From positions 1 through 28,984 of the forward strand of contig CAYTTQ010000031.1 of assembly GCA_964440795.1 (NCBI GenBank): 28,984 nucleotides of DNA, read 5' to 3'. The DNA comes from C00003060 sp964440795. Lineage in GTDB: Bacteria > Desulfobacterota > Desulfobacteria > Desulfobacterales > C00003060. The notes beneath the pieces are model-generated. The model was not told the DNA's origin. It did not search any database and saw only the letters and a list, made by a program, of their open reading frames with translations. This document shows, piece after piece, positions 9,545 through 16,378 of the stretch (its first letter is position 1; the number at the start of each line of letters is the position of its first letter). Position numbers and translations under genes: made by a program.

Positions 9545-10510
9545 ATGTTTGTTCTTGGGTTGCAGGGAAGCCCTCGAGTGAAGGGGAACACGGGTATTGC
9601 CCTTTCGACGTTTCTTGAAACCGCCGAGCAACTGGGCGCCGAATGTCGGCGTGTGGATGTGTCGAGAGAGAAGATCACCCCCTGTGTGGAGTGTGGGACC
9701 TGTGAGCGGGAAGGGTTTTGTCCGATTGACGATGATATGCAGAAGATGTATCCGCTTTTGCGTCGTGCCGACCTCGTGGTCATGGCCACGCCGATATTCT
9801 TTTATGGCGCCACTGCATACATGAAGGGGCTTATTGATCGAACCCAGGCCCTTTGGGCCAGGAAATACGTTCACAAACTCGACGATCCCAAAAGGGACTT
9901 TCGTTCAGGATTACTTTTGTCCCTGGGGGCGACCAAGGGAAAGAACCTCTTCGAGGGGGTGAGCCTTACGGCGAAGTACTTTTTTGATGCCGTCGGCGCC
10001 CGTTTTGACGCATCTCTCACATTCAGAAAGATTGAGGCCGCCGGGGATATCGCCCGTCATCCCACGGCATTGGACGATGTTCGAAAAAGGGCTGAGCAAA
10101 TGGTGGCCCCCTTTTTGAAGCGGAAGAAGGTTGTCTTCGTTTGTACCCAAAACGCGTGTCGTAGCCAGATGGCGGCCGCCTTTGCCGAGCAAATGGCGGG
10201 AGACAAGATTGAAGCCCATAGTGGCGGCGATTCCCCTGCCGATCAGGTGGATCCGATTATGCAACAAGTGATGAGTGAAACGGGCGTGGACATGGGGTAT
10301 GCCAGGCCGAAATCCCTGGAGACGGTTGTCGGTCGTGTCGGCGTGCCCGATCTGGTGGTTACCATGGGGTGTGAACAGGGGTGTCCCGTCTTCGCCGATT
10401 CGCCCATGGAAGTATGGGATTTTGCCGATCCGGCGGGAGAGCCGATTGAGTTCATGCGAGAAACGCGCGACAAGATCGCCGAAAAAGTCAGGGACTTGGT
10501 TGGGAGTTGA
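9545..10510 (+). CDS. Iron-sulfur flavoprotein / arsenate reductase (LMW-PTP type) fusion
   Basis: A 321-residue fusion of two enzymes. Residues 1 to about 185 are an NAD(P)H-dependent FMN reductase/flavodoxin fold (GLQGSPRVKGNT phosphate loop, MATPIFFYGATAYMKGLIDR). It carries a four-Cys cluster, Cys47, Cys50, Cys53 and Cys59, as in iron-sulfur flavoproteins. Residues about 193-321 are a low-molecular-weight phosphatase-type arsenate reductase: the P-loop CTQNACRS starts at Cys200, and Cys276 and Cys280 (MGCEQGCP) are the extra pair used by thioredoxin-coupled ArsC for the disulfide relay. I chose the ATG at 9545; the longer frame from 9530 starts with TTG inside a GGGAGAG ribosome site. It lies 51 bp after cooS and upstream of redoxin genes that could recycle it. 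No arsenite exporter or ArsR is visible, so arsenate may not be its only substrate. Confidence 0.85.
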   Translation: MFVLGLQGSPRVKGNTGIALSTFLETAEQLGAECRRVDVSREKITPCVECGTCEREGFCPIDDDMQKMYPLLRRADLVVMATPIFFYGATAYMKGLIDRTQALWARKYVHKLDDPKRDFRSGLLLSLGATKGKNLFEGVSLTAKYFFDAVGARFDASLTFRKIEAAGDIARHPTALDDVRKRAEQMVAPFLKRKKVVFVCTQNACRSQMAAAFAEQMAGDKIEAHSGGDSPADQVDPIMQQVMSETGVDMGYARPKSLETVVGRVGVPDLVVTMGCEQGCPVFADSPMEVWDFADPAGEPIEFMRETRDKIAEKVRDLVGS

Positions 10511-10589
10511 AAGGGTGGGGAATCAAGGGTCTCTAGAGGCCTTGGACAGTTAGGCGCATTGAAATTTGAAGCGGCCCCAACGCTTGTAG

Positions 10590-10619
10590 GTCAGGTTAGG
10601 CCGCCGGGCGTTACCTGAC
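10590..10619 (+). other. Hairpin in the rubredoxin leader
   Basis: A 7-bp perfect outer stem (GTCAGGT 10590-10596, ACCTGAC 10613-10619) encloses a GCC/GGC inner stem. It sits just upstream of the rubredoxin ribosome site (GGAAAGGAG, 10632-10640) in the 138-bp gap after the flavoprotein gene. There is no T-tract, so it is not a standard terminator. An RNA processing or stability element at an internal operon boundary is possible; the structure is seen, the role is a guess. Confidence 0.4.
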
Positions 10620-10648
10620 AAATAAACTATTGGAAAGGAGTGTGAGAC

Positions 10649-10807
10649 ATGGACAAGTATGTATGTACGGTATGTGGTTATGTGTATGATCCGGCCCAGG
10701 GGGATCCGGACAACGGTATCGAGCCGGGGACCAAGTTTGAAGATCTCCCGGCGGATTGGACCTGTCCCGTGTGTGGAGCGGCCAAAGAGGATTTTGAAAA
10801 GGAGTAG
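10649..10807 (+). CDS. Rubredoxin
   Basis: A 52-residue rubredoxin with the two iron-binding knuckles YVCTVCGYVYDP (Cys6, Cys9) and WTCPVCGAAKEDF (Cys39, Cys42). It has the conserved DPDNGIEPGTKFEDLP stretch and the standard length of about 52. The single Fe(SCys)4 centre carries one electron in the cytoplasm, typically to oxygen- or peroxide-reducing proteins. GGAAAGGAG lies 8 nt before the ATG. It sits between the flavoprotein fusion and the glutaredoxins, so it may take electrons from the upstream flavoprotein or CooS (inference). Confidence 0.97.
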   Translation: MDKYVCTVCGYVYDPAQGDPDNGIEPGTKFEDLPADWTCPVCGAAKEDFEKE

Positions 10808-10885
10808 GAGCATAGGGGATCCGCATAAAAACAACGGGCATTTGTCCTTTACACGAATTGAGTTTGAGGAGTAAGGAGTTTTCTG

Positions 10886-11158
10886 ATGAGTGATCGAGAA
10901 GTAAAGATCTACAGCTCGCCGACTTGACCGCACTGTAAGCGAGCGAAAGAGTTCCTGTCGCAAAAAGGTGTTGAGTTTATCGATTACGATGTCACATCGG
11001 AGAGGGCGGCGCTTGAGGAGATGCGCACGATCTCGGGCGGGGCCCTCAGGGTTCCCGTGATATCGGTGTGTAATCAAGTGATGGTCGGATTTGATCAAAA
11101 GAGCCTGGAGCAGGCCATTATGTGCCTTGAGGGAAGTTCGTCTCTGGGAGCCGATTGA
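10886..11158 (+). CDS. Selenocysteine-containing glutaredoxin (UGA read as Sec)
   Basis: A 90-residue glutaredoxin-fold protein whose frame contains one in-frame TGA at 10925-10927 (codon 14), so ordinary ORF calling splits it. The segment around it reads KIYSSPT-U-PHCKRAKEFL. It aligns position for position with the next gene's glutaredoxin domain (KIYASEG-C-PFCDRAKSFL), so the UGA falls exactly on the nucleophilic Cys of the CxxC motif; the resolving Cys is Cys17. A cis-Pro motif (RVPV) and the C-terminal GFDQKSLEQA helix complete the fold. TAAGGAG lies 7 nt before the ATG. The frame is uninterrupted for 76 codons after the UGA and ends at TGA 11156. Seleno-glutaredoxins are known in some deltaproteobacteria and clostridia. 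A pseudogene is the alternative, but the alignment of UGA with Cys argues strongly against it. Confidence 0.9.
10943..10961 (+). promoter_or_regulatory. Candidate bacterial SECIS hairpin
   Basis: Inside the seleno-glutaredoxin frame, GCGA (10943-10946) pairs with TCGC (10958-10961). A 1x1 mismatch and an inner AG/CT pair leave the apical loop AGTTC (10950-10954). Bacterial SECIS elements place a guanosine in the first two loop bases, roughly 16-37 nt after the UGA; here the loop has G at its second base and starts 23 nt after the UGA. The lower stem is short, so the fold is plausible rather than proven. It would bind SelB to direct Sec insertion. Confidence 0.55.
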
Positions 11159-11176
11159 TACGAATTGCGCGGAGGT

Positions 11177-12367
11177 ATGGTGGGGCGTATAAAAATATAT
11201 GCTTCCGAGGGATGCCCTTTCTGCGATCGTGCCAAATCCTTTCTGAAGGAAAAAGGCATTCCGTTTGATGCGATAGCGGCTCCATACGAGTCCCAGGGGT
11301 GGGCACAGATGAGGGAGGAAACCGGAGGCGGGCGCTTGCCGCAGATCCTGGTTTCCGGCCAACCGATCGGTGGGTACAGTGATCTGGTCAATTTGGAGGC
11401 CACAGGGGCCTTGAGCAGATTGTTGGGAAGTGAGGAGCAAGGGTGGGTGGACACCCTGTATGACGTCATTATCATCGGCGGCGGTCCAGCGGGGCTCAGT
11501 GCCGCCGTTTATGCCGCCCGTAAACTACTGAAGACCCTGATTTTGACTCAAGACATCGGCGGGCAGGTTACCTGGACCTACGATGTCGACAATTATTTAG
11601 GGTTTACTCAGATGGACACGGCGGATCTCGTCACCCGGTTTGAGGAGCACGTCGACAAATACCGCTTGGAGAAACAGGTGGGTGTGAACGTCGCCCGCAT
11701 GGTTGTGGCGGGCAAGATCAAGCAGGTGATGACGTCGGAAGACGAAATCTATTTTGCCAAAACGGTGATTATTGCTACGGGCAAGCGTCCCAAACGACTG
11801 GGGGTGCCCGGCGAAAAGGAGTTGACGGGGATGGGCGTGGCGTATTGCGCTACCTGCGATGCGCCCCTGTTCGCCGGTCTCGATGTGGCGATCGCCGGGG
11901 GCGGGAATTCCGCTCTGGAGGCGGCGCTGGATCTTTCCAAAGTGGCCGACCGGCTCTACCTGATATCTCTTACCTCCTTGACCGGGGATCAGGTCCTGCA
12001 AGACAAAGTCAGCCATTCGAACAAGGTCGAGGTGTTTGTCGAGTATGAAGTAATCCGGATTTCGGGCGAGTCGAATGTAGAGGCAGTCGAGATCCGGTCG
12101 GTGAACGGGGGGGAAGTAAAGACGCTGGCCGTGGCGGGGATCTTTGTTGAAATCGGTCTGCGTCCGAATTCCGAGATGGTGGTGGACACGCTCAACGTAA
12201 ACGGTGTGGGAGAAATTGTGGTGGATGCCGAATGTCGTACCGGATTGGCGGGGGTGTTTGCCTGCGGCGATGTTACGAGTGTGCCGTTTAAACAGATTGT
12301 GGTGGCTGCCGGAGAAGGCGCAAAAGCGGCGCTTTCAGCTTATACGTATATTATTAACCAGAGGTGA
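11177..12367 (+). CDS. Glutaredoxin - AhpF/thioredoxin-reductase-like flavoprotein fusion
   Basis: A 396-residue fusion. Residues 1 to about 85 are a glutaredoxin domain with the CPFC active site (Cys13, Cys16) and cis-Pro LPQI. Residues about 93-396 are a low-molecular-weight thioredoxin reductase module: FAD-binding YDVIIIGGGPAGLSAA, redox-active CATC (Cys224, Cys227), pyridine-nucleotide site GGGNSALEAALDL and a C-terminal VFACGDVTSVPFKQ FAD motif. The second dinucleotide site lacks the HRRxxxR NADPH motif, and the downstream DQVLQDK segment matches the AhpF subfamily, so NADH is the likelier donor (inference). The built-in glutaredoxin replaces AhpF's own N-terminal thioredoxin-fold pair. 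I chose the ATG at 11177; GGAGG at 11171-11175 is very close, so the GTG at 11180 is possible. It starts 18 bp after the seleno-glutaredoxin, its probable partner. Confidence 0.9.
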   Translation: MVGRIKIYASEGCPFCDRAKSFLKEKGIPFDAIAAPYESQGWAQMREETGGGRLPQILVSGQPIGGYSDLVNLEATGALSRLLGSEEQGWVDTLYDVIIIGGGPAGLSAAVYAARKLLKTLILTQDIGGQVTWTYDVDNYLGFTQMDTADLVTRFEEHVDKYRLEKQVGVNVARMVVAGKIKQVMTSEDEIYFAKTVIIATGKRPKRLGVPGEKELTGMGVAYCATCDAPLFAGLDVAIAGGGNSALEAALDLSKVADRLYLISLTSLTGDQVLQDKVSHSNKVEVFVEYEVIRISGESNVEAVEIRSVNGGEVKTLAVAGIFVEIGLRPNSEMVVDTLNVNGVGEIVVDAECRTGLAGVFACGDVTSVPFKQIVVAAGEGAKAALSAYTYIINQR

Positions 12368-12488
12368 CCAGGGTGATTCAAGTTTTGCACCCAGTACAAC
12401 GCTTTTCGTCTGGTGCGGAAAGGAACTCCGCTTCACTCGGGCCTACAATTCCGTCAAGCGGTTCCCGAAACATGATGGCGCCCAAAGG

Positions 12489-13190
12489 ATGAAGAAAACG
12501 ACTCGGAAGTGGAAAAAACGCAAGGAGGACCTCCGGCAACTCCTTCGTGGCCCTGATTTCTCTCAGGCCCTGTCGGCGCTTCTTCAGAAGCCTCCGCGAC
12601 AGGTGATCAATCCCCTTATTTCCCTTTTTCTGACAGGTGAAGAGATAGTCCGGTGGCGGGCGATTACGGCGGCGGGGCGTGTGGTCGCCGATTTGGCTGA
12701 TCAGGATATGGAAGGGGCTCGGGTGATCATGCGTCGGTTTATCTGGATGTTGAACGATGAGTCCGGAGGGATTGGATGGGGGGTACCGGAGGCGATGGGG
12801 GAGGTGGTGGCTGTTGACGACCGGCTGGGAGAAGAGTTCGCCGACCTTTTGGTTTCTTATGTTTGTCCGGAACGCAACTACCTGGAGTATGAAGCCCTTC
12901 AGCGGGGGGCCTTGTGGGCGATCGGGCGAGTGGCCGAAGTAAAGCCTCACCTGGTGGAAGAGGGGAAGGATTGCGTGATTCCCCACCTGGCGTTTCAGGA
13001 TGCTGCCGTCAGAGGTCTGTCCGCTCGGGCCGCAGGGTTGATGGGAGTTGAAGCGGCACGGGAGAACCTAAAAGGGTGTCTGGACGATGACCGAGAAATT
13101 TCACTTTTTGTCGACAACGCACTGGTGGCGTTCACGGTGAGCGGACTTGCGCGAGCAGCATTATCCAAGCTTCCTGATGGTTTGGCATGA
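12489..13190 (+). CDS. HEAT-repeat protein (DVU0298-like)
   Basis: A 233-residue soluble, helix-rich protein. After a basic N terminus (MKKTTRKWKKRKEDL) it shows repeated helical pairs of HEAT type, for example VINPLISLFLTGEEIVRWRA and RGLSARAAGLMGVEAARENL. The block with RFIWMLNDESGGIGWGVPEA and LEYEALQRGALWAIGR resembles a family I associate with Desulfovibrio DVU0298; this is from memory and not checked. Function is unknown; HEAT proteins are protein-binding scaffolds. The upstream open frame has no in-frame start codon between the end of the preceding gene and the ATG at 12489, which settles the start. AAAGG lies immediately before it. It closes the redox gene run and probably shares its transcript. 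Confidence 0.8.
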   Translation: MKKTTRKWKKRKEDLRQLLRGPDFSQALSALLQKPPRQVINPLISLFLTGEEIVRWRAITAAGRVVADLADQDMEGARVIMRRFIWMLNDESGGIGWGVPEAMGEVVAVDDRLGEEFADLLVSYVCPERNYLEYEALQRGALWAIGRVAEVKPHLVEEGKDCVIPHLAFQDAAVRGLSARAAGLMGVEAARENLKGCLDDDREISLFVDNALVAFTVSGLARAALSKLPDGLA

Positions 13191-13208
13191 GGCTTTCCCG
13201 TTGTGTCT

Positions 13209-13463
13209 TCAGTCATGATTTCGCTCGTCTTGCCATGGGAGCTCTTGAGGCGTCGCATGTTTCCATTCTTCCACGATCCGTCTTGCCTCCGGTAAATCAG
13301 CATCGGAAACCCGGATTACGCCCCACCCGTATTGCGATTGGAAAAGGCCATCATATGCCGTATCATGAAACGATTGTATCTCTGCATGTATGCCCTGTTC
13401 TTCCAAAAGTGACTTGATTGCGTTTGCTTCCGCCTCGTTTTCCGGTTGCACCAAATTTTTCAC
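13209..13463 (-). CDS. DUF2007-type small signalling protein
   Basis: An 84-residue protein with the compact DUF2007 pattern: an early NEAEANAIKSLLEEQGIHAEI segment, an aromatic middle (DGLFQSQYGWG) and VIRVSDADLPEARRIVEEW. This fold resembles a small ferredoxin-like signal-transducing domain and is often found alone in Desulfobacterota and other bacteria; its role is unknown. It starts at a GTG (13463) preceded by GGGGGAGGT at good spacing. It is convergent with the HEAT-repeat gene, whose stop lies 19 bp from its own stop. Confidence 0.78.
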   Translation of the reverse strand: MKNLVQPENEAEANAIKSLLEEQGIHAEIQSFHDTAYDGLFQSQYGWGVIRVSDADLPEARRIVEEWKHATPQELPWQDERNHD

Positions 13464-13581
13464 CGTTTGTTACCTCCCCCGCCCTTTCCCCGGCGTTGAG
13501 ATTCCCGGGTTTGATGACCGCGAATGGGTCTATTATGGTATGGTCTTTAATCCGGTGTCAAGGAAGCATACACTGACGGTT

Positions 13582-14256
13582 ATGGAACTATCCGTTATTA
13601 TACCCACCTTCAATGAAGAACGGTATCTTCCCAAAACCCTGGCGGCGTTGGGGGATGAGGCGTTCGAGATTGTGGTTGTCGACGGGGGAAGCGCGGACAA
13701 GACCGGCGGCGTCGCCCGGGATCATGGGTGTGATGTTTTGGTTTCCCCCAAGTCACGGGGGGCTCAACAACGTGCGGGGGCATCGTACGCCGCCGGCGAT
13801 ACCCTCGCTTTTGTTCATGCCGATACCCAACTTCCCAGCACCTATGGCCGGTTTATTGAAGGTGCACTTTCCGATCCGAAGATCGCCTTTGGGGCCTTTC
13901 GTCTCGCAATCGACCCGCCCTCCCTGGGGCATTGTCTCATCGCCGGCTGGGCCAATCTAAGGTCCAAGCTGTTTACGCTCCCGTACGGCGATCAGGCGAT
14001 ATTCGTCCGTCGGGACACCTATTTTCAGGCAGGTGGATTTCCGGATTGGCCGATTATGGAAGATGTCGGGCTGGTGGAACGGTTGAGACAACTGGGAGGG
14101 TTCAAGCTCGTCGATGGATTCGTCCGGACTTCGGCACGGCGGTGGGAGAACGAGCAAGCCCTTTTTACTACGGTGAGAAACTGGTCGATGATCCTGAGAT
14201 ATTTGGCAGGGGTATCGCCTCACCGGTTGGCAAGGCATTACTCGGACAAGCGATAA
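13582..14256 (+). CDS. Family 2 glycosyltransferase (TIGR04283-like)
   Basis: A 224-residue GT-A glycosyltransferase. It begins with the canonical MELSVIIPTFNE motif, then VVVDGGSADKT and the metal-binding FVHADTQLP (DxD-like HAD), with SRGAQQRAGASYA between. The short, membrane-free form with PYGDQAIFVRRDTYFQAGGFPDWPIMEDVGLVERLR matches TIGR04283, annotated as an rSAM/selenodomain-associated or arsenosugar-biosynthesis transferase. I reject the 64 extra N-terminal codons of the open frame because the family starts at this motif, although no clear Shine-Dalgarno precedes the ATG at 13582. Substrate unknown. The gene converges with the S1-domain gene. Confidence 0.85.
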   Translation: MELSVIIPTFNEERYLPKTLAALGDEAFEIVVVDGGSADKTGGVARDHGCDVLVSPKSRGAQQRAGASYAAGDTLAFVHADTQLPSTYGRFIEGALSDPKIAFGAFRLAIDPPSLGHCLIAGWANLRSKLFTLPYGDQAIFVRRDTYFQAGGFPDWPIMEDVGLVERLRQLGGFKLVDGFVRTSARRWENEQALFTTVRNWSMILRYLAGVSPHRLARHYSDKR

Positions 14257-14264
14257 ATAGGGCC

Positions 14265-14291
14265 TTCTTTTCCAACTAAATTGGATAAGAA
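14265..14291. terminator. Hairpin between convergent genes (weak bidirectional terminator)
   Basis: TTCTT-T-TCCAA and TTGGA-T-AAGAA pair as two 5-bp stems around a T:T mismatch with a CTAAA loop. It lies between the glycosyltransferase stop and the S1 gene stop on the opposite strand. The stem is AT-rich and no long T-tract follows on either strand, so it is a modest terminator at best. Confidence 0.4.
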
Positions 14292-14300
14292 CCTTAAAAA

Positions 14301-15524
14301 CTACGATTTCTTCTTTTCGTCCGTCCGGTCCATGCGGGCACGCAGAAGATCGCCCAGGGTGCCCATGGAACCGGAACCTTGGTTCTGCGCTACATATTTT
14401 TGGTACGCCTCGCTTTGTTGCACCTCTTTCGTGGGCAGTTCAAGGGACAGGCGTTTTTGTTTGGCGTCCAAACGACTGATCTTGACCTCGACGGCCTGGT
14501 TTTCCGCCAACACCTCCTTGGGATGATGGACGTGCTTTTCCTTGCCGAGTTCCGAAATGTGCAGGAGTCCGTCTACTCCCGGTTCAAGAGTGACGAAAGC
14601 CCCGAATGGGGCCAGTCGGGCGACGGTACCCGTATGGAGTGAGCCTTCGGGATAGCTGGCCGGAACGTTTTCCCACGGGTCGGTTCGGGTTTCTTTGAGG
14701 CTGAATGAAAACTTGTCATTCTCCCAGTCCAAGGACTTGGCAACCACGTCCACCTCCTGTCCTACACGCAAATGGTCGTGGATATCCTCAACGCGGCCCC
14801 AGGATATTTCCGATATGGGAATCAGGCCCTCGAGGCCGCCGATGTCTACAAATGCGCCGAACGAGGCGATGGAGGTGATGGCTCCCGTTACGGTCATGCC
14901 CTCATGGAGTGTTTGTCGAAGGGCTTTCTTGGCCTCTTCGCGCTGTTCCTCCAAAATGACTCGGCGAGAGACAACGATATTACGGCCTCCCTTTTCAAAC
15001 TGGACGATCTTAAAAGTGAGGCTCTTCCCGATGTATTTGGCCGGGTCTGCTATCTTGTGGATGGCCATCTGAGAGTAGGGACAAAAGACCCGAACATTTC
15101 CACCTATTTTAATGGCGAAGCCGCCCTTGATCTCTTTTTCTATTACTCCGTCTAAGGGGATACCACTGTGATAGGCGTCCCCCAAGTGATCCGTCAAGGC
15201 GTCCGTTCCCCCTGTCTCCATCGTAAGCCGGGTCGTAAAGCGCATGGGGTGACGAGGGGAGGGTAGAAAGAACGCCTGTAGGGTATCTCCCTCTCGGACC
15301 GTGATCTGCGCTTCTCCATTCATAAGCTCATTGGTTCCGACGTAGCCGTCCGCCTTTCCGCCGAAGTCAATAAACGTCCAGTCTTGGGTGACTTGGGTGA
15401 TGACGGCTTCTACCTTGTCTCCCGGATCAAAAACCGCCGGGTCCCCCATGCCTTGTTCCAAGAGCGCTTCAAAATCTTCTTCCGCCGGCTTGTTTACGGG
15501 ATCCTCTTTGTCTGTTTCGTCCAT
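14301..15524 (-). CDS. S1 RNA-binding domain protein (ribosomal protein S1-like)
   Basis: A 407-residue protein with four S1 (OB-fold) RNA-binding domains at about residues 31-85, 118-190, 205-275 and 290-360. The last two are the most typical (FGAFVDIGGLEGLIPISEISW and FGAFVTLEPGVDGLLHISEL). It is shorter than the six-domain ribosomal S1 of E. coli (about 557) and resembles the four-domain S1-like proteins that occur beside or instead of it, so I give no symbol. The ATG at 15524 has GGAGGG five bases upstream and a promoter 40 bp upstream; an in-frame ATG at 15593 would lie upstream of that promoter's start site and is rejected. The lysine-rich tail (RTDEKKKS) suits RNA binding. It likely aids mRNA binding or translation. 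Confidence 0.88.
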   Translation of the reverse strand: MDETDKEDPVNKPAEEDFEALLEQGMGDPAVFDPGDKVEAVITQVTQDWTFIDFGGKADGYVGTNELMNGEAQITVREGDTLQAFFLPSPRHPMRFTTRLTMETGGTDALTDHLGDAYHSGIPLDGVIEKEIKGGFAIKIGGNVRVFCPYSQMAIHKIADPAKYIGKSLTFKIVQFEKGGRNIVVSRRVILEEQREEAKKALRQTLHEGMTVTGAITSIASFGAFVDIGGLEGLIPISEISWGRVEDIHDHLRVGQEVDVVAKSLDWENDKFSFSLKETRTDPWENVPASYPEGSLHTGTVARLAPFGAFVTLEPGVDGLLHISELGKEKHVHHPKEVLAENQAVEVKISRLDAKQKRLSLELPTKEVQQSEAYQKYVAQNQGSGSMGTLGDLLRARMDRTDEKKKS

Positions 15525-15563
15525 CCAATCCCTCCGTTGTTTCGGCTTATGACGTGAGTAGGA

Positions 15564-15592
15564 ATTATACGGTTTTTGGGGGCTCATGTCCA
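15564..15592 (-). promoter_or_regulatory. Sigma-70 promoter for the S1-domain gene
   Basis: Read on the minus strand: TGGACA (15592-15587), a spacer of exactly 17 bp, then a perfect TATAAT (15569-15564). Transcription would start near 15557, leaving a leader of about 33 nt that carries GGAGGG. This fits the chosen start at 15524 and strong constitutive expression. Confidence 0.8.
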
Positions 15593-15593
15593 C

Positions 15594-15634
15594 CGGTCTT
15601 GTTGCCCTTGGCGCGCCCCAAGGCGATAAGACCG
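15594..15634. other. Long imperfect inverted repeat between divergent genes
   Basis: A CGGTCTT/AAGACCG outer stem continues through G-T and T-A pairs into GCC-(C)-TTGG/CCAA-GGC around a CGCGCC-rich loop, about 17 pairs with one bulge. It sits just upstream of the S1 promoter and about 250 bp before nuoE. It has no T-tract, so it is not a terminator. It may be a protein-binding dyad or a leader RNA structure. Confidence 0.5.
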
Positions 15635-15674
15635 CTCACTCGAGAGACGCGTGCTTGGGGTGTTTTTGTTCGGT

Positions 15675-15703
15675 GTTGGGGCGAAACGCCCCGGCCGGTT
15701 TTT
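15675..15703 (+). terminator. Terminator-like hairpin upstream of the nuoEFG operon
   Basis: GGGGCG-AAA-CGCCCC (15678-15692), extended by wobble pairs, is followed after six bases by TTTTT (15699-15703). No plus-strand gene lies just upstream (the S1 gene runs the other way). It therefore either insulates the NADH dehydrogenase operon from antisense-direction transcripts or works as an attenuator in a long leader. The rest of the 358-bp gap between 15524 and 15883 shows no convincing promoter for nuoE. Confidence 0.5.
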
Positions 15704-15882
15704 AATCGTTTTGGGGGTGCTAACTGACACGGATGGAATAAAAACAGAATATCAAAAGGTTAGGCCTCGTGAGCGGAAAGCTTACAGGCCCTGTTTCGTT
15801 GGCACGGAACTGGTATTCAGTGGGAAGTAGACTATTGCTTGCAGTATCGATTCAACAGATTCTTTTCAACAAGGGGGACAGG

Positions 15883-16368
15883 ATGGATATCGACGCACTG
15901 ATGATGAGTGGCGCCTTGGAAAGAGCGGCCAAAACAACCCCTGAGTTTGGGCAAGACAGGGCCCTGCTGATTCCCCTTCTCCATCGACTCCAAGATGAGC
16001 TGGGCTATCTGGCGCCCGAAGCACTGCAAGCGCTTGCGCGAAGATTGTCTATTCCGTTGGCGGAGGTATACGGAGTGGCCAGTTTCTATGATCAGTTCCA
16101 CTTTTCACCCAGAGGCAGGACGGTGGTGAAGGTCTGTATGGGTACGGCTTGTCATGTGAACGGGGCCTCTGAGGTGCTATCCCGCCTCCAGGATCGTTTC
16201 CGGGTTGCAGTCGGCGGTACCACCCCGGATCTGGCCATGACCTTGGAAACGGTGAGTTGCATCGGGTGTTGTGGGTTGGCTCCCGTCATCTCTGTTAACA
16301 GCGACGTGGTAGGAGAGCTCTCCAGCGAAGGGGTCGGTCAAGTGATTCAAAGAATCATCAATACATGA
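15883..16368 (+). CDS. nuoE: NADH dehydrogenase [2Fe-2S] subunit NuoE/HoxE
   Basis: A 161-residue thioredoxin-like [2Fe-2S] protein. An N-terminal helical domain (LLHRLQDELGYLAPEALQALARRL) is typical of NuoE/HoxE. It is followed by the cluster ligands Cys85-x4-Cys90 (CMGTAC) and Cys126-x3-Cys130 (CIGCC). It passes electrons between NuoF and partner proteins in a soluble NAD-linked oxidoreductase. I start at the ATG at 15883 (AAGGGGGACAGG upstream), not at the upstream GTG of the longer frame, whose extra 38 residues do not belong to the family. It begins the operon and is separated by 10 bp from the next gene. Confidence 0.93.
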   Translation: MDIDALMMSGALERAAKTTPEFGQDRALLIPLLHRLQDELGYLAPEALQALARRLSIPLAEVYGVASFYDQFHFSPRGRTVVKVCMGTACHVNGASEVLSRLQDRFRVAVGGTTPDLAMTLETVSCIGCCGLAPVISVNSDVVGELSSEGVGQVIQRIINT

Positions 16369-16378
16369 GGCTTGGAAG

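Noticed and set aside
15724..15752. CTGACA with GAATAT at 17 bp as a nuoE promoter
   Set aside because: The -10 matches consensus at only three of six positions.
15799..15815. Sigma-54-like TTGGCACG before nuoE
   Set aside because: The -24 box is perfect but the required GC of the -12 box is missing (TGGTA).
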